DNA of 64,000 bases from Pegoplata infirma (GCA_963921195.1 OY992536.1:106542778-106606777); one strand, 5' to 3'; shown: positions 22,135 to 33,719, counted from the stretch's first letter. Numbers and translations are program-made. Notes: generated by a model from the sequence alone, not told the origin.

Positions 22135-23393
22135 ATAAACAAAAGAATCTAGAAAGACATCTGCGGGAGAAACTGGGAAGACTTCTGCGGGTAGTTTATT
22201 CCACATGCGGCTAGTTCGACTGATAAAAGAACCTTCTCTGTAATGCGATGTGCGATCTACGGGACAATCGACAACAAACGGATGTGATCTGCTTTAAAAC
22301 AGAGTGCTGCTAACAAAAACTCGGGCCCTGGGGATAAGTTCACTTACCTTAGCAAAACATTTTCCATGATAATATCGATAGAACAGAGTCACACAACCCA
22401 CATTCCCACGATGCTCCAATGAGTGAATAGAGTTAAATATCCTATTAGTGATAAACATCAACGCCTTCCTGTGAACACGATCCAAGAGCTCTCTAATAGA
22501 CTTTGAAGCCCCTGCCCATTTATTGGAGTTGTATTCCATCTTCGTTCGGATACAGGTGGAATAAAAAATATGGAGATCGAATCAGGTGAAGTACTTCTTA
22601 CACCAGTTTAAAAAACCGAAACACTTGAAATCTTCTTTCGATACTTGAAAACGTGCTTATTTGAACAGACATCACACTGAATTTTCATGCTCAGAACATC
22701 ACGAGTGTTCGATTCTTCTATACATACACCACCTACAGTCCTGTGGGCCAACATACAACATTGGGTCTTGCGTGCATTGAACTTAATCCTATTCGCAAGA
22801 CACCACCCAGAGATTGTTAACAGGTTCTTATAAAATATATCATTCATTTTGCCTTCAGACTCAACAAGGCTTGGCCTACAATCAAAGGAAAATAATGACA
22901 AATGTTGCTGTCGTCTTCAAAAGAGCATATAAGATTTAATGTTTGACTTATTGTAAGGAGGTCGTTTAGAAAAATAAGAAAATCGGCAGGAAAAAGAACA
23001 GAACCTTGCGGTACTCCTGATTGAGGCGGAAACTCGTTCAATGAGAATCCATCTATAACAACACGTATAGAACGATCTCTGAGGAAGCTCGAATTAAATC
23101 GAAAAAAGTCATATCAGAGATCAAAGGAATTAAGCTAAGCTACGACCGCACCGTCCCACATACAATCAAATGCCTTTAAGATATCTGGAACAAAATGATG
23201 GATCGAACTACTTCAACATTCCGAAAGGAACGCCAAAAGGTCTCCTGTAGAATGAGTTCTGCAAAAAAACATATTTTCGATCACTTAAAAGTAAATTAGC
23301 CTCCAGATACCTTACAAGATGGCAATTTACCATGCTCTCCGTCACCTTCGAAAGCGCAGAGCACATTGCGACTAGAAGGTAATTATCAGTGTT
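22135..23393 (-). pseudogene. LINE family C copy 2, 3' part
   Basis: The minus strand reads, from high to low coordinate: PPQSGVPQGSVLFPADFLIFLNDLL (about 23030-22960), CSFEDDSNICH with FEDD in place of FADD, NARKTQCCMLAHR (about 22770), MEYNSNKWAGAS (22539) and SRTSRMWNKLPAEVFP (about 22210-22160), the usual WNxLP C-terminus. Several frameshifts occur. The upstream edge at 23393 (CTGATAATTACC on the minus strand) is where family A copy 3 is inserted. The 5' remainder continues at 25142-25215. Confidence 0.8.
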
Positions 23394-25141
23394 AGGTTAG
23401 GTTGTAAGTGGCTGCTGACGTTTTACGTCAACACACGAACCTCTGACGTCCATTGTGATACCACGGGACTGTAATAGGTTTCCCTACTAGTCCCTGTCTT
23501 AAACCAATTTGAGCTTCTTACGAAAATCCTAAGATATTGAATTATGACATCCGAGTTATAGATCCGAGTGAAGCAAGTCTCTGACTGGAAGTGTTCGATA
23601 GTTTACAACTCCTCTTCATCCATGCAACACCGGCAAAAGTCATTCGATGGCACATTTTACCGCTCTGCGTGCTTCCGTATAAGACAGTGTCCGGTAATTA
23701 TAGCAACCACCGTCGAAATCTCTCCTCTTGGAAGTGATATAAGCTTTCTTGTACGCCCCTGATTAAGAAAAGGCCAAATCAGTCGTGTTATCTCACACGT
23801 CCATCCATTTGCTCATCTTTGATTAGTCTCCGTCGCGGAACAAAGCCGTAGGTTTTGCTTGCAAGTTTCTAGAGGCATACCAACACATTCCAATTCTGTT
23901 GGAACCTGTAAGGTAGTTCCTAGTCTTGCCAGCTCACCGGCTATGCAATTCCCTGGAAGGTCTCTGTGCCCTGGGACCCATATGAGTCGTATGTTAAACT
24001 GCTTGGCCACCTCATTTAAAGACGTGCGGCAGTTAAGGGCAGATCTTGTTTTCAGAAACATTGACCGCGGCTTGACTGTCAGTATAGATATTGACTGCGG
24101 TATAGATATTGATCGGTAGTAGACAAGACATTGCAGCTCAACCAGTCAGCCACTTCCTTTATTGCCAGCATCTCTGCCTGATACACACTGCAATGATCTG
24201 GCAATCTTCGAGCCAGGCTCAATTCAAGTTCTTCCGAATAGACTCCAAAGCCCATTTGTTCGTGCAGCCGCGATCCATCTATATAAAAGTTTATGGTGGT
24301 GCCACTTCCCGGAATGTCCCCCATCCAAGACTCCCTGGATGGTATCATAGTGGTAAAGTGGCGCTCAAAAAGGCTCAGAGGGAGCACAGTCCACATTTTG
24401 TGGTATTGTTATCTTTATCAAGATCGCGCTATGGCCACAATCGCTGCTCCTCCATTGCAGCGTGGTAGTAAGTCGAATTGCCGACGCAGCCGCATACTGC
24501 CTACGCAATATGTCCAATGGTATCAGGTGAAGGAGGATTTCTAATGCAGCCGTAGGTGTAGTACGAAGAGCACCAGTGATACACATCGACGCCATCCTCT
24601 GTACCTTAGTGATAAAGACACATTTCGCTTTTGTTTCTAAAGCAGGCCACCAGACAATGATTTCATACAGCAGAATGGGACGCACCACTGCTGTATAAAT
24701 CCAATGAACGTCTTTAGGGCTAAAACCCTATCGTTTATCAAGGGCCCTTTTACAGGCATATAAAGCAATCGTTGCTTTTCTCACCCGCTCCTTAATATTA
24801 AGGCTGAAATACTCCAAGATGCTTGGCTACATCTGAGAAGGTGATTTCAGTACCGTCTAGAGAAATAGGATCAAAAGCAGGAATCTAATTTTTCCTTGTA
24901 AACAAAAGAAGCTTTGTTTTACTTGGATTAATTCCTAGACCACAGTCTCTTGCCGATTTAGACCGATCTTTCAGAGAACCCTGAAGAATGTCCCTCAACG
25001 TTGGCAGATGCTTCCCCTTTACCGCTATCACGATATCGTCAGCATATGCGACAACATGGCAACCACGTGCTTCTAGAGATAACAGCATTGAATTCAGTGC
25101 CAGGTTTCAAAAATGCGGCGAAAGAACACCTCCCTGTGGCA
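23394..25141 (-). pseudogene. LINE family A copy 3, nested in LINE C
   Basis: The minus strand begins at the TPQGG codons (25141, truncated). It passes YADDIVIAVKGKHLPTLRDI (about 25045) with the catalytic YADD intact and NPSKTKLLLFTRKN (24890). It then covers the connection region (24688-24365), RNase H FYIDGSRLHEQMGFGVYSEE, a CNVLSTT region disrupted by a short duplication (about 24075-24120), WVPGHRDLPGNCIAGELARLG and a Cys/His tail. The last RNase H Asp (KADELA) has become AGELA. The 3' end is at 23394-23410 with a CCTAACCTAAC tail. Insertion into LINE C is in the same orientation. Confidence 0.85.
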
Positions 25142-25215
25142 ACCTTCCAACAAACAGGAAAGAATGCCGCACGGTACGATAATATGAAAAGATTAAACAG
25201 TGGACGTGCTAATGT
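25142..25215 (-). pseudogene. LINE family C copy 2, 5' part
   Basis: Minus-strand sequence parallels LINE C copy 1 from TTCTTCGACGTTAT through CCGTGCAGG to GTTGGAAGGTTGCC, and then meets family A. In copy 1 the next 40 or so bases precede CTGATAATTACC, which here resumes at 23393. The A insertion therefore removed about 40 bp of target. Confidence 0.7.
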
Positions 25216-25612
25216 CGAAGAGTACTATATCAAAAAAAAAAAACCGCGAATTATAAAAATTTTACTAAAATAGTGGAAAAAACTTTCTCAAAACTACGAA
25301 GATGAACTAATTGGTAGAAAATTACGTCCCAAAAATAAGAAAGAGGAATATGGCTTAAAAATAAAGATTTTTGTCATATATTTAGGGAAAATTTTTTTGG
25401 CGTCAAGAATTTCTTCCATGTCTTTGGGAATTCTATTTATGGAAAATAATGCACTATTTAACAGTACATGAACTAAAATTTTTTCCTAACAGTCAAGAAC
25501 ATTTCCCAACTTTTAGTTAAATTTAACTAAATTGTTGGAAAATTTATAAACTATTTTAAAGTAAATGTTTCCAAAGTTTAAGTTAAGTCTTTTTTGAGAG
25601 TAGGAGGATGTT
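25216..25612. mobile_element. AT-rich MITE-like segment
   Basis: It starts TACTATATCAAAAAAAA and ends TTTTTTGAGAGTA. The interior repeats TTTAGTTAAATTTAACTAAA-type words and resembles the TA-target element at 27283-27863. The ends are too diverged for a firm call. Confidence 0.4.
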
Positions 25613-25650
25613 TAAGGAAAGTCCTTCCCTAAAACAGAAACCCTAACTTA

Positions 25651-26238
25651 CAAGGGAAGTATCTCAACCCTTATGAACCGATTTGCCTGAAACTTAAAAT
25701 ATATATTAAAGAGACGATTTTAAGGTTGGGGTGTCTCGGCTTATCGGCCATATCGGTGTTTAAAAATTTCGATGTCCCCTTATGAAACCATGTGGACCTT
25801 CGGGAAAATTTTGATAACTTCGGAACTAACAGGAATATCGTCTAGGGCAAAAATACGGGTCGACTTAAATTTAACAAAGATTATTTCTTATCCATATGGA
25901 TATCGTAGGTCTATGTCTTCACATAAGTACCCCCCAAAATTTACACATTTTCCTGAAAAAAATATTTAAAGAAGCCGAATTTTTACAAGGTTATGCCACC
26001 ATTAAATAGGCATTAAAAAAACCTTTTCTCTCATATGAAAACATCATATAGTTTCTTTAAAAGAAATGGCTGAAAAATCCAAAAAACCATTTTTTCGCCA
26101 TTTTTTGACCCATGTTTTGAACCCCTAAATCCAAGATATGGCCGATAAGCCGAGACACCCCAACCTTAGAATTGTCTCTTTGATATATATTTTAAGTTTC
26201 AGGCAAATCGGTTCATAAAGGTTGAGATACTTCCCTTG
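25651..26238. mobile_element. PIF/Harbinger-like MITE, CAAGGGAAGTATCTCAAC family
   Basis: Inverted arms of about 115 bp begin CAAGGGAAGTATCTCAACC and run through GAACCGATTTGCCTGAAACT to GGTTGGGGTGTCTCGGCTTA with few mismatches. TTA flanks both sides (25648-25650, 26239-26241). The interior is non-coding. The end CAAGG(G)AAG and TWA target are shared with 59815-60387, but the arms differ. Confidence 0.85.
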
Positions 26239-26244
26239 TTAGTT

Positions 26245-26920
26245 ACACAAACATTTGCAATAAAATTTTAAACTGCAACATGATTATGACAACGACATCA
26301 GAAAATAAAACATTAAAGATAAAACTGCCATAAGTGAACAAAAAGTGAAATAAAAAACAAACCATAAGTCAAGATATCAAAAACGAAGAAATCCTTTCCA
26401 AGAAGAAGTTTCAAATGAGCATAAAAAATCAACTCGTACATTTGATGTGATTTGTTCAACATATTGCTATGACAACATCAACAGCAAAAAGTCAGTTTCA
26501 CTATTAAACTGCATCATGTTGCAAAATAAGGCTCATATTGCAAAAAAAACTTGTATCAAAAATTCAGGCAAGACAACATCCTCTTTTCTATAGAAATGGG
26601 ACTAAAATGAAATGTAAGAACAAACGGTTGATTTTTTTTTTTTTTTTCATTATTTTGAATACCTCCCAGTTAGTTGAGTAGCAAGTAGTTCATTCCCTAA
26701 CTCATTTTAAGCTCAACTCATTCATGCAGCTAAAAGAAAAATGAAAAGCTCAGCCATTATGTCGTCCACTGACATTTCTAAGTTACATTTTTAGTAGGCA
26801 ACAAACACTTTATTTTTCTTTGTTGTTCAACAAATACGGTTGAGTTGCAAAATACTAAGCCACTGCAACCGAAAAGTCTTTGTGGGTTATGATCGACTAT
26901 TTAAAGTGGCTAAATTAAAA
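26245..26920. other. AT-rich spacer, nothing recognised
   Basis: No domain, repeat end or RNA gene was seen. A 16-T run lies near 26631-26647. Confidence 0.5.
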
Positions 26921-26922
26921 CA

Positions 26923-27278
26923 GAAATGCAGTTGCAGGATCGCCAATTAAATATATAATATATCAACATGCTTATATGCCCTAAAAAGAGCTCAACAGAA
27001 AATGTCCACAGGAAGTGGAGAAGAATCTTTTTTGGTGCATAAACTGCTCTTCAGAAATTTATCTGAAAATTCAGAAAGACTTGGGAAATTTTGAAAATTG
27101 TGTGTTTGTAAGAATGCAGTTGCAGGATCACCAATTAAATATAGTCTATAAACATGCTAATATGCCCCAAAAAGAGCTCAATAGAAAATGTCCACAGGAA
27201 GTGGAGAATAAGCTTTTTGGTGCATAAACTGCTCTTCAGAAATTTATCTGAAATTTCAGAAATACTTAGGAAATCTTG
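26923..27278. repeat. ~190-bp tandem duplication
   Basis: Copy 1 (about 26923-27085) and copy 2 (about 27113-27278) both run ATGCAGTTGCAGGATC, CCAATTAAATATA, AAGAGCTCAA, AAATGTCCACAGGAAGTGGA, TTTTTGGTGCATAAACTGCT, TTTATCTGAAA. They are roughly 90% alike. The 70-codon frame at 27015 is a shadow crossing the two copies. Confidence 0.85.
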
Positions 27279-27282
27279 AATA

Positions 27283-27863
27283 CACTCAAAAAAAAAAAAC
27301 TGTAAAGTTAGCAAAAAATTTAGTTAAATTTAACTAAAAAAGCACCTGATTTTGGGCCTACTAAATTTTTAGTTAATTTAACTAAAAATATTTAGCTAAC
27401 GTTTCGTAGAATGAATGTAGCAAAAAAAACCGTAACTTTAACTAAAAATTTCGTAACTTTTTTATGTACATATATTAACAAAAAAATTAGTTGAATTCAA
27501 CTAAACTTTTTGTTACATTTCGTAAACTAAAATTTACAAAATATTTTGTAAAAAACTATAAGTTTATTTTTTCTGTTTTTTCATCAGCTTAAGTAGAACT
27601 TATGAGATTCGCATAGGAGGCTACACAAGAAATTTCACTTAACAAATTTATTACGAAAAATCAGCAAATTAATTAATAAAAATTCGTAAACTCAGTTTTG
27701 AAGTCAACAAAAAAAATTAATTCAAAATTTGTTCAAAATTTGTATTTTCGTAAATTGAACTTAACTAAAAAAAGTAGTTTTAATTAAAAATTTGCTAAAA
27801 AGCCAGTAAACTCGAGTTAACAAAAAAAAAATTGTTAACTTTACAGTTTTATTTATTTGAGTG
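27283..27863. mobile_element. TA-target MITE with CACTCAAA ends
   Basis: Left CACTCAAAAA..., then ACTGTAAAGTTA; the right end in reverse gives CACTCAAATAAATAAAACTG, then TAAAGTTA. About 28 bp of inverted repeat is flanked by TA at 27281-27282 and 27864-27865. The interior is written almost wholly in TTTAGTTAAATTTAACTAAA-like words and has no coding content. Confidence 0.85.
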
Positions 27864-28149
27864 TATTGTATTTTTTAATGAATATTTCATAATGGATCTA
27901 AAAGCATGTCCAAAATTTTTTTTTTTTTTTATACTAAAATCTATACGAGGTGCTTACAAGGTGGCAAACCATCTAACCGCCATTCATTGTCAAATGTAGG
28001 GTAACTAGAAATTGGTTAGACATTCACGTCCGACCCTGTACCCAATCTCCAAAGCCAACAGTTCTCTTATGGGACATGCAACAAATGCCAATTGTTAACT
28101 TTTTGTTACTATGTCTAAATTGATATTCATCCATCCTAGTCATGGTTGT

Positions 28150-28935
28150 TTTTTATACCCTACACCACTCTGTGGTACAGGGTATAATGAGTTTATCCTG
28201 TAACTACCCGAAATATTTGTAACTACCCGAAATATTGGTCCTTGATCCATATTTGAGTATACCGATCGACTCTGAATGACTTTTTGAGTCGATTTGGCGA
28301 TGTCCGTTCAGGTTGAAATTATCAATATATTTGGCTGAAATTTAAAACTTAAGCTTCTTTTTGCCCAAGGACGAAGCCTATTGAAATTTGAAATCGGCCC
28401 ATGTATAGGCCTATCCCCCACACAACGTACCCTTAAAATTGTGGCTTAAATTCCCCTAATAACCATAAAAAAGTAGATATCCTCTGACAGTTTAATGTGT
28501 TTTATATACATTAATCACTATTTTCAATTTCAACGGGATCGGATAGTTTTTACTGATGGTCCCCATTCAACCCACCTCCCGATATTCATATAGCTCCTTC
28601 AAAATATTTGAAAATGCCAAATATTTGACTGAAATTGTTTTTGCAGATATTTAAAGTGTACTCTGGAACCTTTACATAATCTGATTATAATCAGAACATT
28701 CTTGGTCTTAGTCCCCTATAAAAATTTCGACCGATATTCCCATTAATCGGTCTATTGACCACAAATATCAGCTGATTTCAATCGAATTTGGTGTCCGCAT
28801 ATTTTCTACACTAAAAAAATACCTTACCAAATTCACATCCAATCGGTCCATATTTGGACTTCGCACCCATTTTACGAAAAACACTGGTGTAGGTTTTTAC
28901 ATGGTCGGTCTTGACCGACCATAATTTCTTACTTA
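28150..28935 (+). mobile_element. Family H interspersed repeat, copy 1 (hairpin-ended)
   Basis: It begins ATACCCTACACCAC, with a hairpin closing on GTGGT...AGGGTAT, and contains GAGTCGATTTGGCGATGTCCG. It ends in the perfect hairpin TGGTCGGTC-TT-GACCGACCA followed by TAATTTCTTACTTA. TTTTTTAT occurs directly on both sides (about 28151 and 28935), a possible target duplication. It is non-coding. The class is uncertain: there are no inverted ends and no poly-A. A dispersed fly repeat is inferred from three copies here. Confidence 0.7.
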
Positions 28936-29654
28936 TTTTTTATTGTGGTTGTTGTGTTGCACTTTTCCTAAGACTAGATATTATTTCCTATTTACAGCGT
29001 TCTTTTTTTTTTTGCATGCAGCACCATGTTTCACATCCAATTTTCTGTAATTATTCACATTTTTATGCATACTTAAAATGCCATGCAAGACAAATTGTGT
29101 TTAGATGAAAAACCATCTCCTGAAATAGGGTTAAATTTGAAATATGCTCATCAAATACGGAGTTTAATGCTGTCATAGTCATGAACTGGGTTTAAAAAAA
29201 GAAGAAGAAAATTCCTGCAAATTACCTCTTAACAGTTACATTATCTTTTTAAATAAAAGGAATTTGAAAGTGTTTAAACTTAAACTGAATTTATAATAGA
29301 AAATTACTGTGAAATAAAAATTTTTTTAAACAGCTTTTTAAGAAAGAAATTATAAAGAAAAAAATGTTTGGGAACTTCTGCTATTACGGAAAAAACTTTT
29401 GAGAATTGTTGGTAGTAGAAAAAATTTTCTGAAATTCCTGAACTAAACCAAACGAAACTAAACTAAAAAGTATAAAGAATTTAAAAAATGAACATTTAAA
29501 AAAAAAAAACTATTTAGAAATTTCTGAAATATAGTTTGGAAATTTTTAAAATATATTTGAACATTTTTTACATTGTTACATATAAAGGAATTTTTTGAAA
29601 TATAATTGGAAATTTCTTAAATACAATATTTTTTTTTTTTAATAAAATTGAAAA
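28936..29654. other. AT-rich spacer, nothing recognised
   Basis: Near 29360-29640 there are worn GGAAATTTTTAAAATATA-like words, possibly an eroded tandem repeat. There is no coding signal. Confidence 0.45.
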
Positions 29655-29662
29655 TTGTGCAC

Positions 29663-31514
29663 TAGGGTGGCTCGTTTTTGGGCTTTTCTCTCTGATCAAG
29701 TTCTAATACCCGCCAAAAGTGTCGGTCCCCTAAGGGTAACTCACATGCAAAATATCACTCCGATCGGAGTTTATCTTCTGTCTCCACTTTGAGTCTCAAA
29801 ATTGGGACTTTCGCAAAAAAGGACTTTTTAAAAAAAAAAAATTAAGTTTTTTTATTAAAATAATTAAAAAAATTTTTTTGTATAATATTTGATCGTAAAT
29901 ACCTTAATATGAAATTTAAAGATTTTACGGTATCATTAACCCGTTCAAACTTGATACCAAAAAAAGGGCATGATTTTGGGGGCGTTCTCAAAACACCTTT
30001 TTTCAAAATTTGAAAATTTTATTAAAAAAAAAATTTAAATGTACCATTTTTTCTTTCTGAATTCATTAAGAACACCATGGAGAAGAAAAATGTGAAATAT
30101 GGCGGATATCCATCGAGCCACTTTTCGCAAATCGTTGGGGGAAGTTAGCGGATTTCAAGGAAATGTTGGTTTTATCAATAATTTGGATTAATAAAATCTT
30201 ATAAATTTCATTTTTGTGCAAATTAACGGTTTTGTGGTGTCGTGGCACTCTATTATATAACTGTAAGTCTGTCATGAAATCGTACCGATCTAGGACGTCT
30301 TAAACCCACATTGGCTGGGGGTCAAAAATGACCCCCGAGGAAAATTTTAAGTTTAGAGCCTAAATTTTGTGCTATAAACAAGTATAAAACGGATTTTATG
30401 CTTTTTACCCCAACTATTATTTCGTATTAATATATTATCTTTAAAAAAATCGTTAACCCTTCTTGATAGGGGGTCAAAAATGACCCATTCAATAAAAAGT
30501 ATATATTTTTTCATATAAAATTAATTTGTGTCAATCTATTAGATAACTTTAAATCAGCCCTTAAATCTTACATATTTAAGATATCTTTAACCCACATTGG
30601 CCAGGGGTCAAAAATGACCCCGCAAAAAACTTTTAGGCATAGTGCTTGAATTTTTTGATATCAATAAAATATATATTTTTTACTGAATGGGTCATTTTTG
30701 ACCCTCTACCAAAAAGGGTTAACGATTTTTTTAAAGATAATATATAAAAAAATACCAAACAATAGTTGGGGTAAAAAACACAAAAGCCGTTTTATACTTG
30801 TTTATAGCACAAAATTGAAGCTCTAAACTTCAAATTTTATTTATTCAAAAATGACCCCCAGCCAATGTGGGTTAAAGACGTCCTAGATCGGTAAGATTTC
30901 ATGAAAAACTTAAAGTTATATAATAAAATGCGACGACACCAAAAAAACGTTAATTTGCACAAAAATGAAATTTATAAGATTTTATTAATCCAAATTATTG
31001 ATAAAACCAACATTTCCTTGAAATCCGCTAACTTCCCCCCGCGATTCCCGAAAAGTGGCTCGATATACGCCATATTTCACATTTTTCTCCTCCAAGGTGT
31101 TCTTAATGAATTCAGAAAGAAAAAATGGTATATTTAAAAATTTTTTTTAATAAAATTTTGAAATTTTGAAAAAAAGTGTTTTGAGAACGCCTCCAAAATC
31201 ATGCCATTTTTTTGGTATCAAGTTTGAACGGGTTAATGATACCGTAAAATCTTTAAATTTCATATTTAAGTATTTACGATCAAATATTATACAAAAATAA
31301 TTTTTTAATTATTTTAATAAAAAAACTTAATTTTTTTTTTTTTTTTTTTTAAAGTCCTTTTTGCGAAAACCCCAATTTTGAGGCTCAAAGTGGAGACAGA
31401 AGATAAACTCCGATCGGAGTGATATTTTGCATGTGAGTTACCCTTAGGGGACCGACACTTTTGGCGGGTATTAGAATTTGATCAGAGAGAAAAGCCCAAA
31501 AACGAGCCATCCTA
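29663..31514. mobile_element. Foldback element with ~830-bp arms and 8-bp duplication (hAT-like)
   Basis: The ends TAGGGTGGCTCGTTTTTGGG and (inverse) TAGGATGGCTCGTTTTTGGG are flanked by exact TTGTGCAC duplications (29655-29662, 31515-31522). Nearly the entire 1852 bp is an inverted repeat around a centre near 30570. Landmarks such as GATCGGAGTTTATCTTCTGT and GCTAACTTCCCCC recur in inverse. The central third carries five copies of a GGGGTCAAAAATGACCCC dyad. The 69- and 78-codon frames on opposite arms are mirror images of each other, not genes. hAT class is inferred from duplication length and the TAGGG start. Confidence 0.9.
30312..30866. repeat. Cluster of GGGTCA-AAAA-TGACCC dyads
   Basis: Five short dyads built on GGTCAAAAATGACC occur near 30316, 30470, 30602, 30684 and 30847. 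Several are preceded by AACCCACATTGGC, or by its complement on the other arm. Some of the redundancy comes from the large inverted repeat, but the dyads are also repeated within each arm. Confidence 0.75.
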
Positions 31515-31539
31515 TTGTGCACTCCATAATACGAAAATT

Positions 31540-31908
31540 CTACTTGTAATTTGAAGGTTCTATTGTAATTCAAAAATTCTATTATTAATTCGAAGTCCAT
31601 ACTTGTAATTCCAAAATTCCATTTGTAATTCAAAGACTCAATTAAAATAGATGCATTGTTATTCGAAAAAGATCAATTTTAATTCGAAAATGCCAATTGT
31701 AATTCAAAAAAGTGTAATTGTAAATCGAAAAACATCAATTGTTATTTGAAACAGATCAACTGTAATTCGAAACAGATCAATTGTTATTCGAAAAAGATTA
31801 ATTGTAATTCGAAAAAGATCAATTGTAATTCGAAGAAGATCAATTGTAGTTCTAAAAAAATCAATTGCAATTCGAAAAATATCAATTCTAATTCGAAATA
31901 GATCGAAA
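31540..31908. repeat. ~21-bp minisatellite (AATTGTAATTCGAAAAAGATC)
   Basis: About 17 degenerate units of AATTGTAATTCGAAAAAGAT occur, best preserved at 31730-31890. A related short stretch (TTATCAATTGAATTTC) precedes the 35-bp array at 61530-61790, so the two arrays may travel together. Confidence 0.7.
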
Positions 31909-32249
31909 ATTTTTCATAGAAAAAATCTCACCATTTTTGAAAGAAAGATCTAAAAAATTTTATAAGGAAAATCTAAAAATTTTTAAGGGAAAATTGTGAC
32001 TTAATCTGAACATTTTTAAACAAAATATCTGTCAATCTAAAAGTTTTTATAATGAAGCGAAATTTTCTTTGGGAAAAATTTTTGTGAACGTGACAATTTT
32101 GCTATAAAACAATGACTTAGGGCGGATTACTCAATGAAAAGTTAGCTGCTAACTGCCGATTTAACGAAGCCTTATGTCAAAATTTTTATGAAAAAGTTAA
32201 ATTTAACGGAGAGTTATTTTATAACGGAGCATTGAGTAATCCAGCCTTA

Positions 32250-32870
32250 GACTTTTCCTATAGAAAAAATGTATAAGAATCTGAGACTTTTTCTAAATGC
32301 CTTAGAATAAGAGACTTATTCTATAAGAAAAATATCTCAGAACCTGAGATTGTTTTTTCTATAGGAAAAATTTCCCGAATTTGAGACCTTTTTTCCTATA
32401 GGAAAAATTTCTCGAAGTTTGAGACCTTTTCAATAGGAAAAATGTCTCAGAATCTGAGTATTCTATAGGGAAATTGGGAAAACTTTTTCTCTAGAAAAAA
32501 ATAATTATGAGACTTGTTTACAGGAAAAAGGTCGCAGAATCTGAGACTTTTTGTGTAGGAAAAAGGTCTCAGATTCTCTGAATTTCAGACTTATTTAGAA
32601 TCTAAGAATTTTTCGAACGAGAAAAGTCTCATAATCTGAGACTTTTTTGTTGAAAAAAAGTCTTAGAAGTTGAAACTTATTCTATTGGAAAAAGGTTTCA
32701 TAATCTAAGACTTTTTCGATAGGAAAAAGGTCTTCGAGTCTTGGACTTTTTCTATAGGAAACAGATCTCAGAATTTAGACTTTGTTTGATAGGAAAATGG
32801 TTTCAGAATCTGAGACTTTTTCTTTAGGAAAAAGTGACAGAATCTTAGACTTTTTCTGTTGTTGCAGAAA
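32250..32870. repeat. 35-bp twin-dyad array, locus 1
   Basis: Degenerate tandem units alternate two self-complementary words, GTCTCAG-ATT-CTGAGAC and TTTTTC-CTATAG-AAAAA. Here it reads in the orientation AATCTGAGACTTTTTCTAT. Units are worn, about 17-18 in number. No coding. Confidence 0.75.
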
Positions 32871-33102
32871 AAAAGTATCCCTGTTGTTGCTTGTCCGACA
32901 ACGGTGAATTGATAAATTTTTTTTAATTCGAAGTAAAAAAAATGTCTCCTTCCCAAACTCAAAAGCCACTGTGATATATAATGTCAATATTTTCAAAACA
33001 CCGACAATCTCTGTTTTATATTGGCTGTGATCTTATTTTTTTACCACGTTTTGTATAAAACCGAAAAAAACGGTTCAACAGCTTTTATGTCAATTTAAAA
33101 CA
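32871..33102. other. Spacer between dyad array and palindrome
   Basis: No features beyond a repeated CTGTTGTTGC word at about 32857 and 32881. Confidence 0.4.
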
Positions 33103-33719
33103 CCCGAGTAAAAAAGTTCCTATATAGTTGTATATAATTTTATAAACATCATATATGATTAAATAGAATTATATAGAATTTGATGCGAAAAATGAGTCGA
33201 TAAAACTATATAAAATTTGATCAATGTTTCATATATTTTGATAAATTTTTTATATAATTTTATGCGAAATTTGGACCCCTATTTTTATATAATAATAGCA
33301 AAATTATATAATTAGATATAATTATATAAAATATATAAAATTGTATTAAACTGTATAAAACTATATAAAGTTACATAAAATTATATCAAGTTATATATAA
33401 ATCATAAAATTTTGTTTTAATTATATATAATTATATATAACTTTATGTAACTTCATATAGTTTTATACAGTTTTATACAATTTTATATATTTTTATATAA
33501 TTATATCTAATTATATAATTTTGCTATTATTATATAAAAATAGGGGTCCAAATTTCGCATAAAATTATATAAAAAATTTATCAAAATATATGAAACATTG
33601 ATCAAATTTTATATAGTTTTATCGACTCATTTTTCGCATCAAGTTCTATATAATTCTATTTAATCATATATAATGTTTATAAAATTATATACAACTATAT
33701 AGGAACTTTTTTACTCGGG
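33103..33719. repeat. 617-bp near-perfect palindrome
   Basis: It starts CCCGAGTAAAAAAGTTCC and ends with the exact inverse. The outer 230 bp of the arms differ by only a few bases. The AT-rich middle (ATATAA words) closes on a centre of about 40 bp near 33410. CAC lies on both sides (33101-33103 and 33719-33722 region), so it is probably an inserted foldback/MITE. Transcripts would form a hairpin of nearly 300 bp. Confidence 0.9.

Noticed and set aside
25142..25215. A chimeric LINE formed by template switching between families A and C
   Set aside because: The C sequence resumes beyond the A copy at 23393, so simple nested insertion with a small target deletion explains it better.
30066..31137. 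Two related small frames (about 70 codons) on opposite strands as a gene pair
   Set aside because: They are mirror translations of the two arms of the foldback element at 29663-31514.
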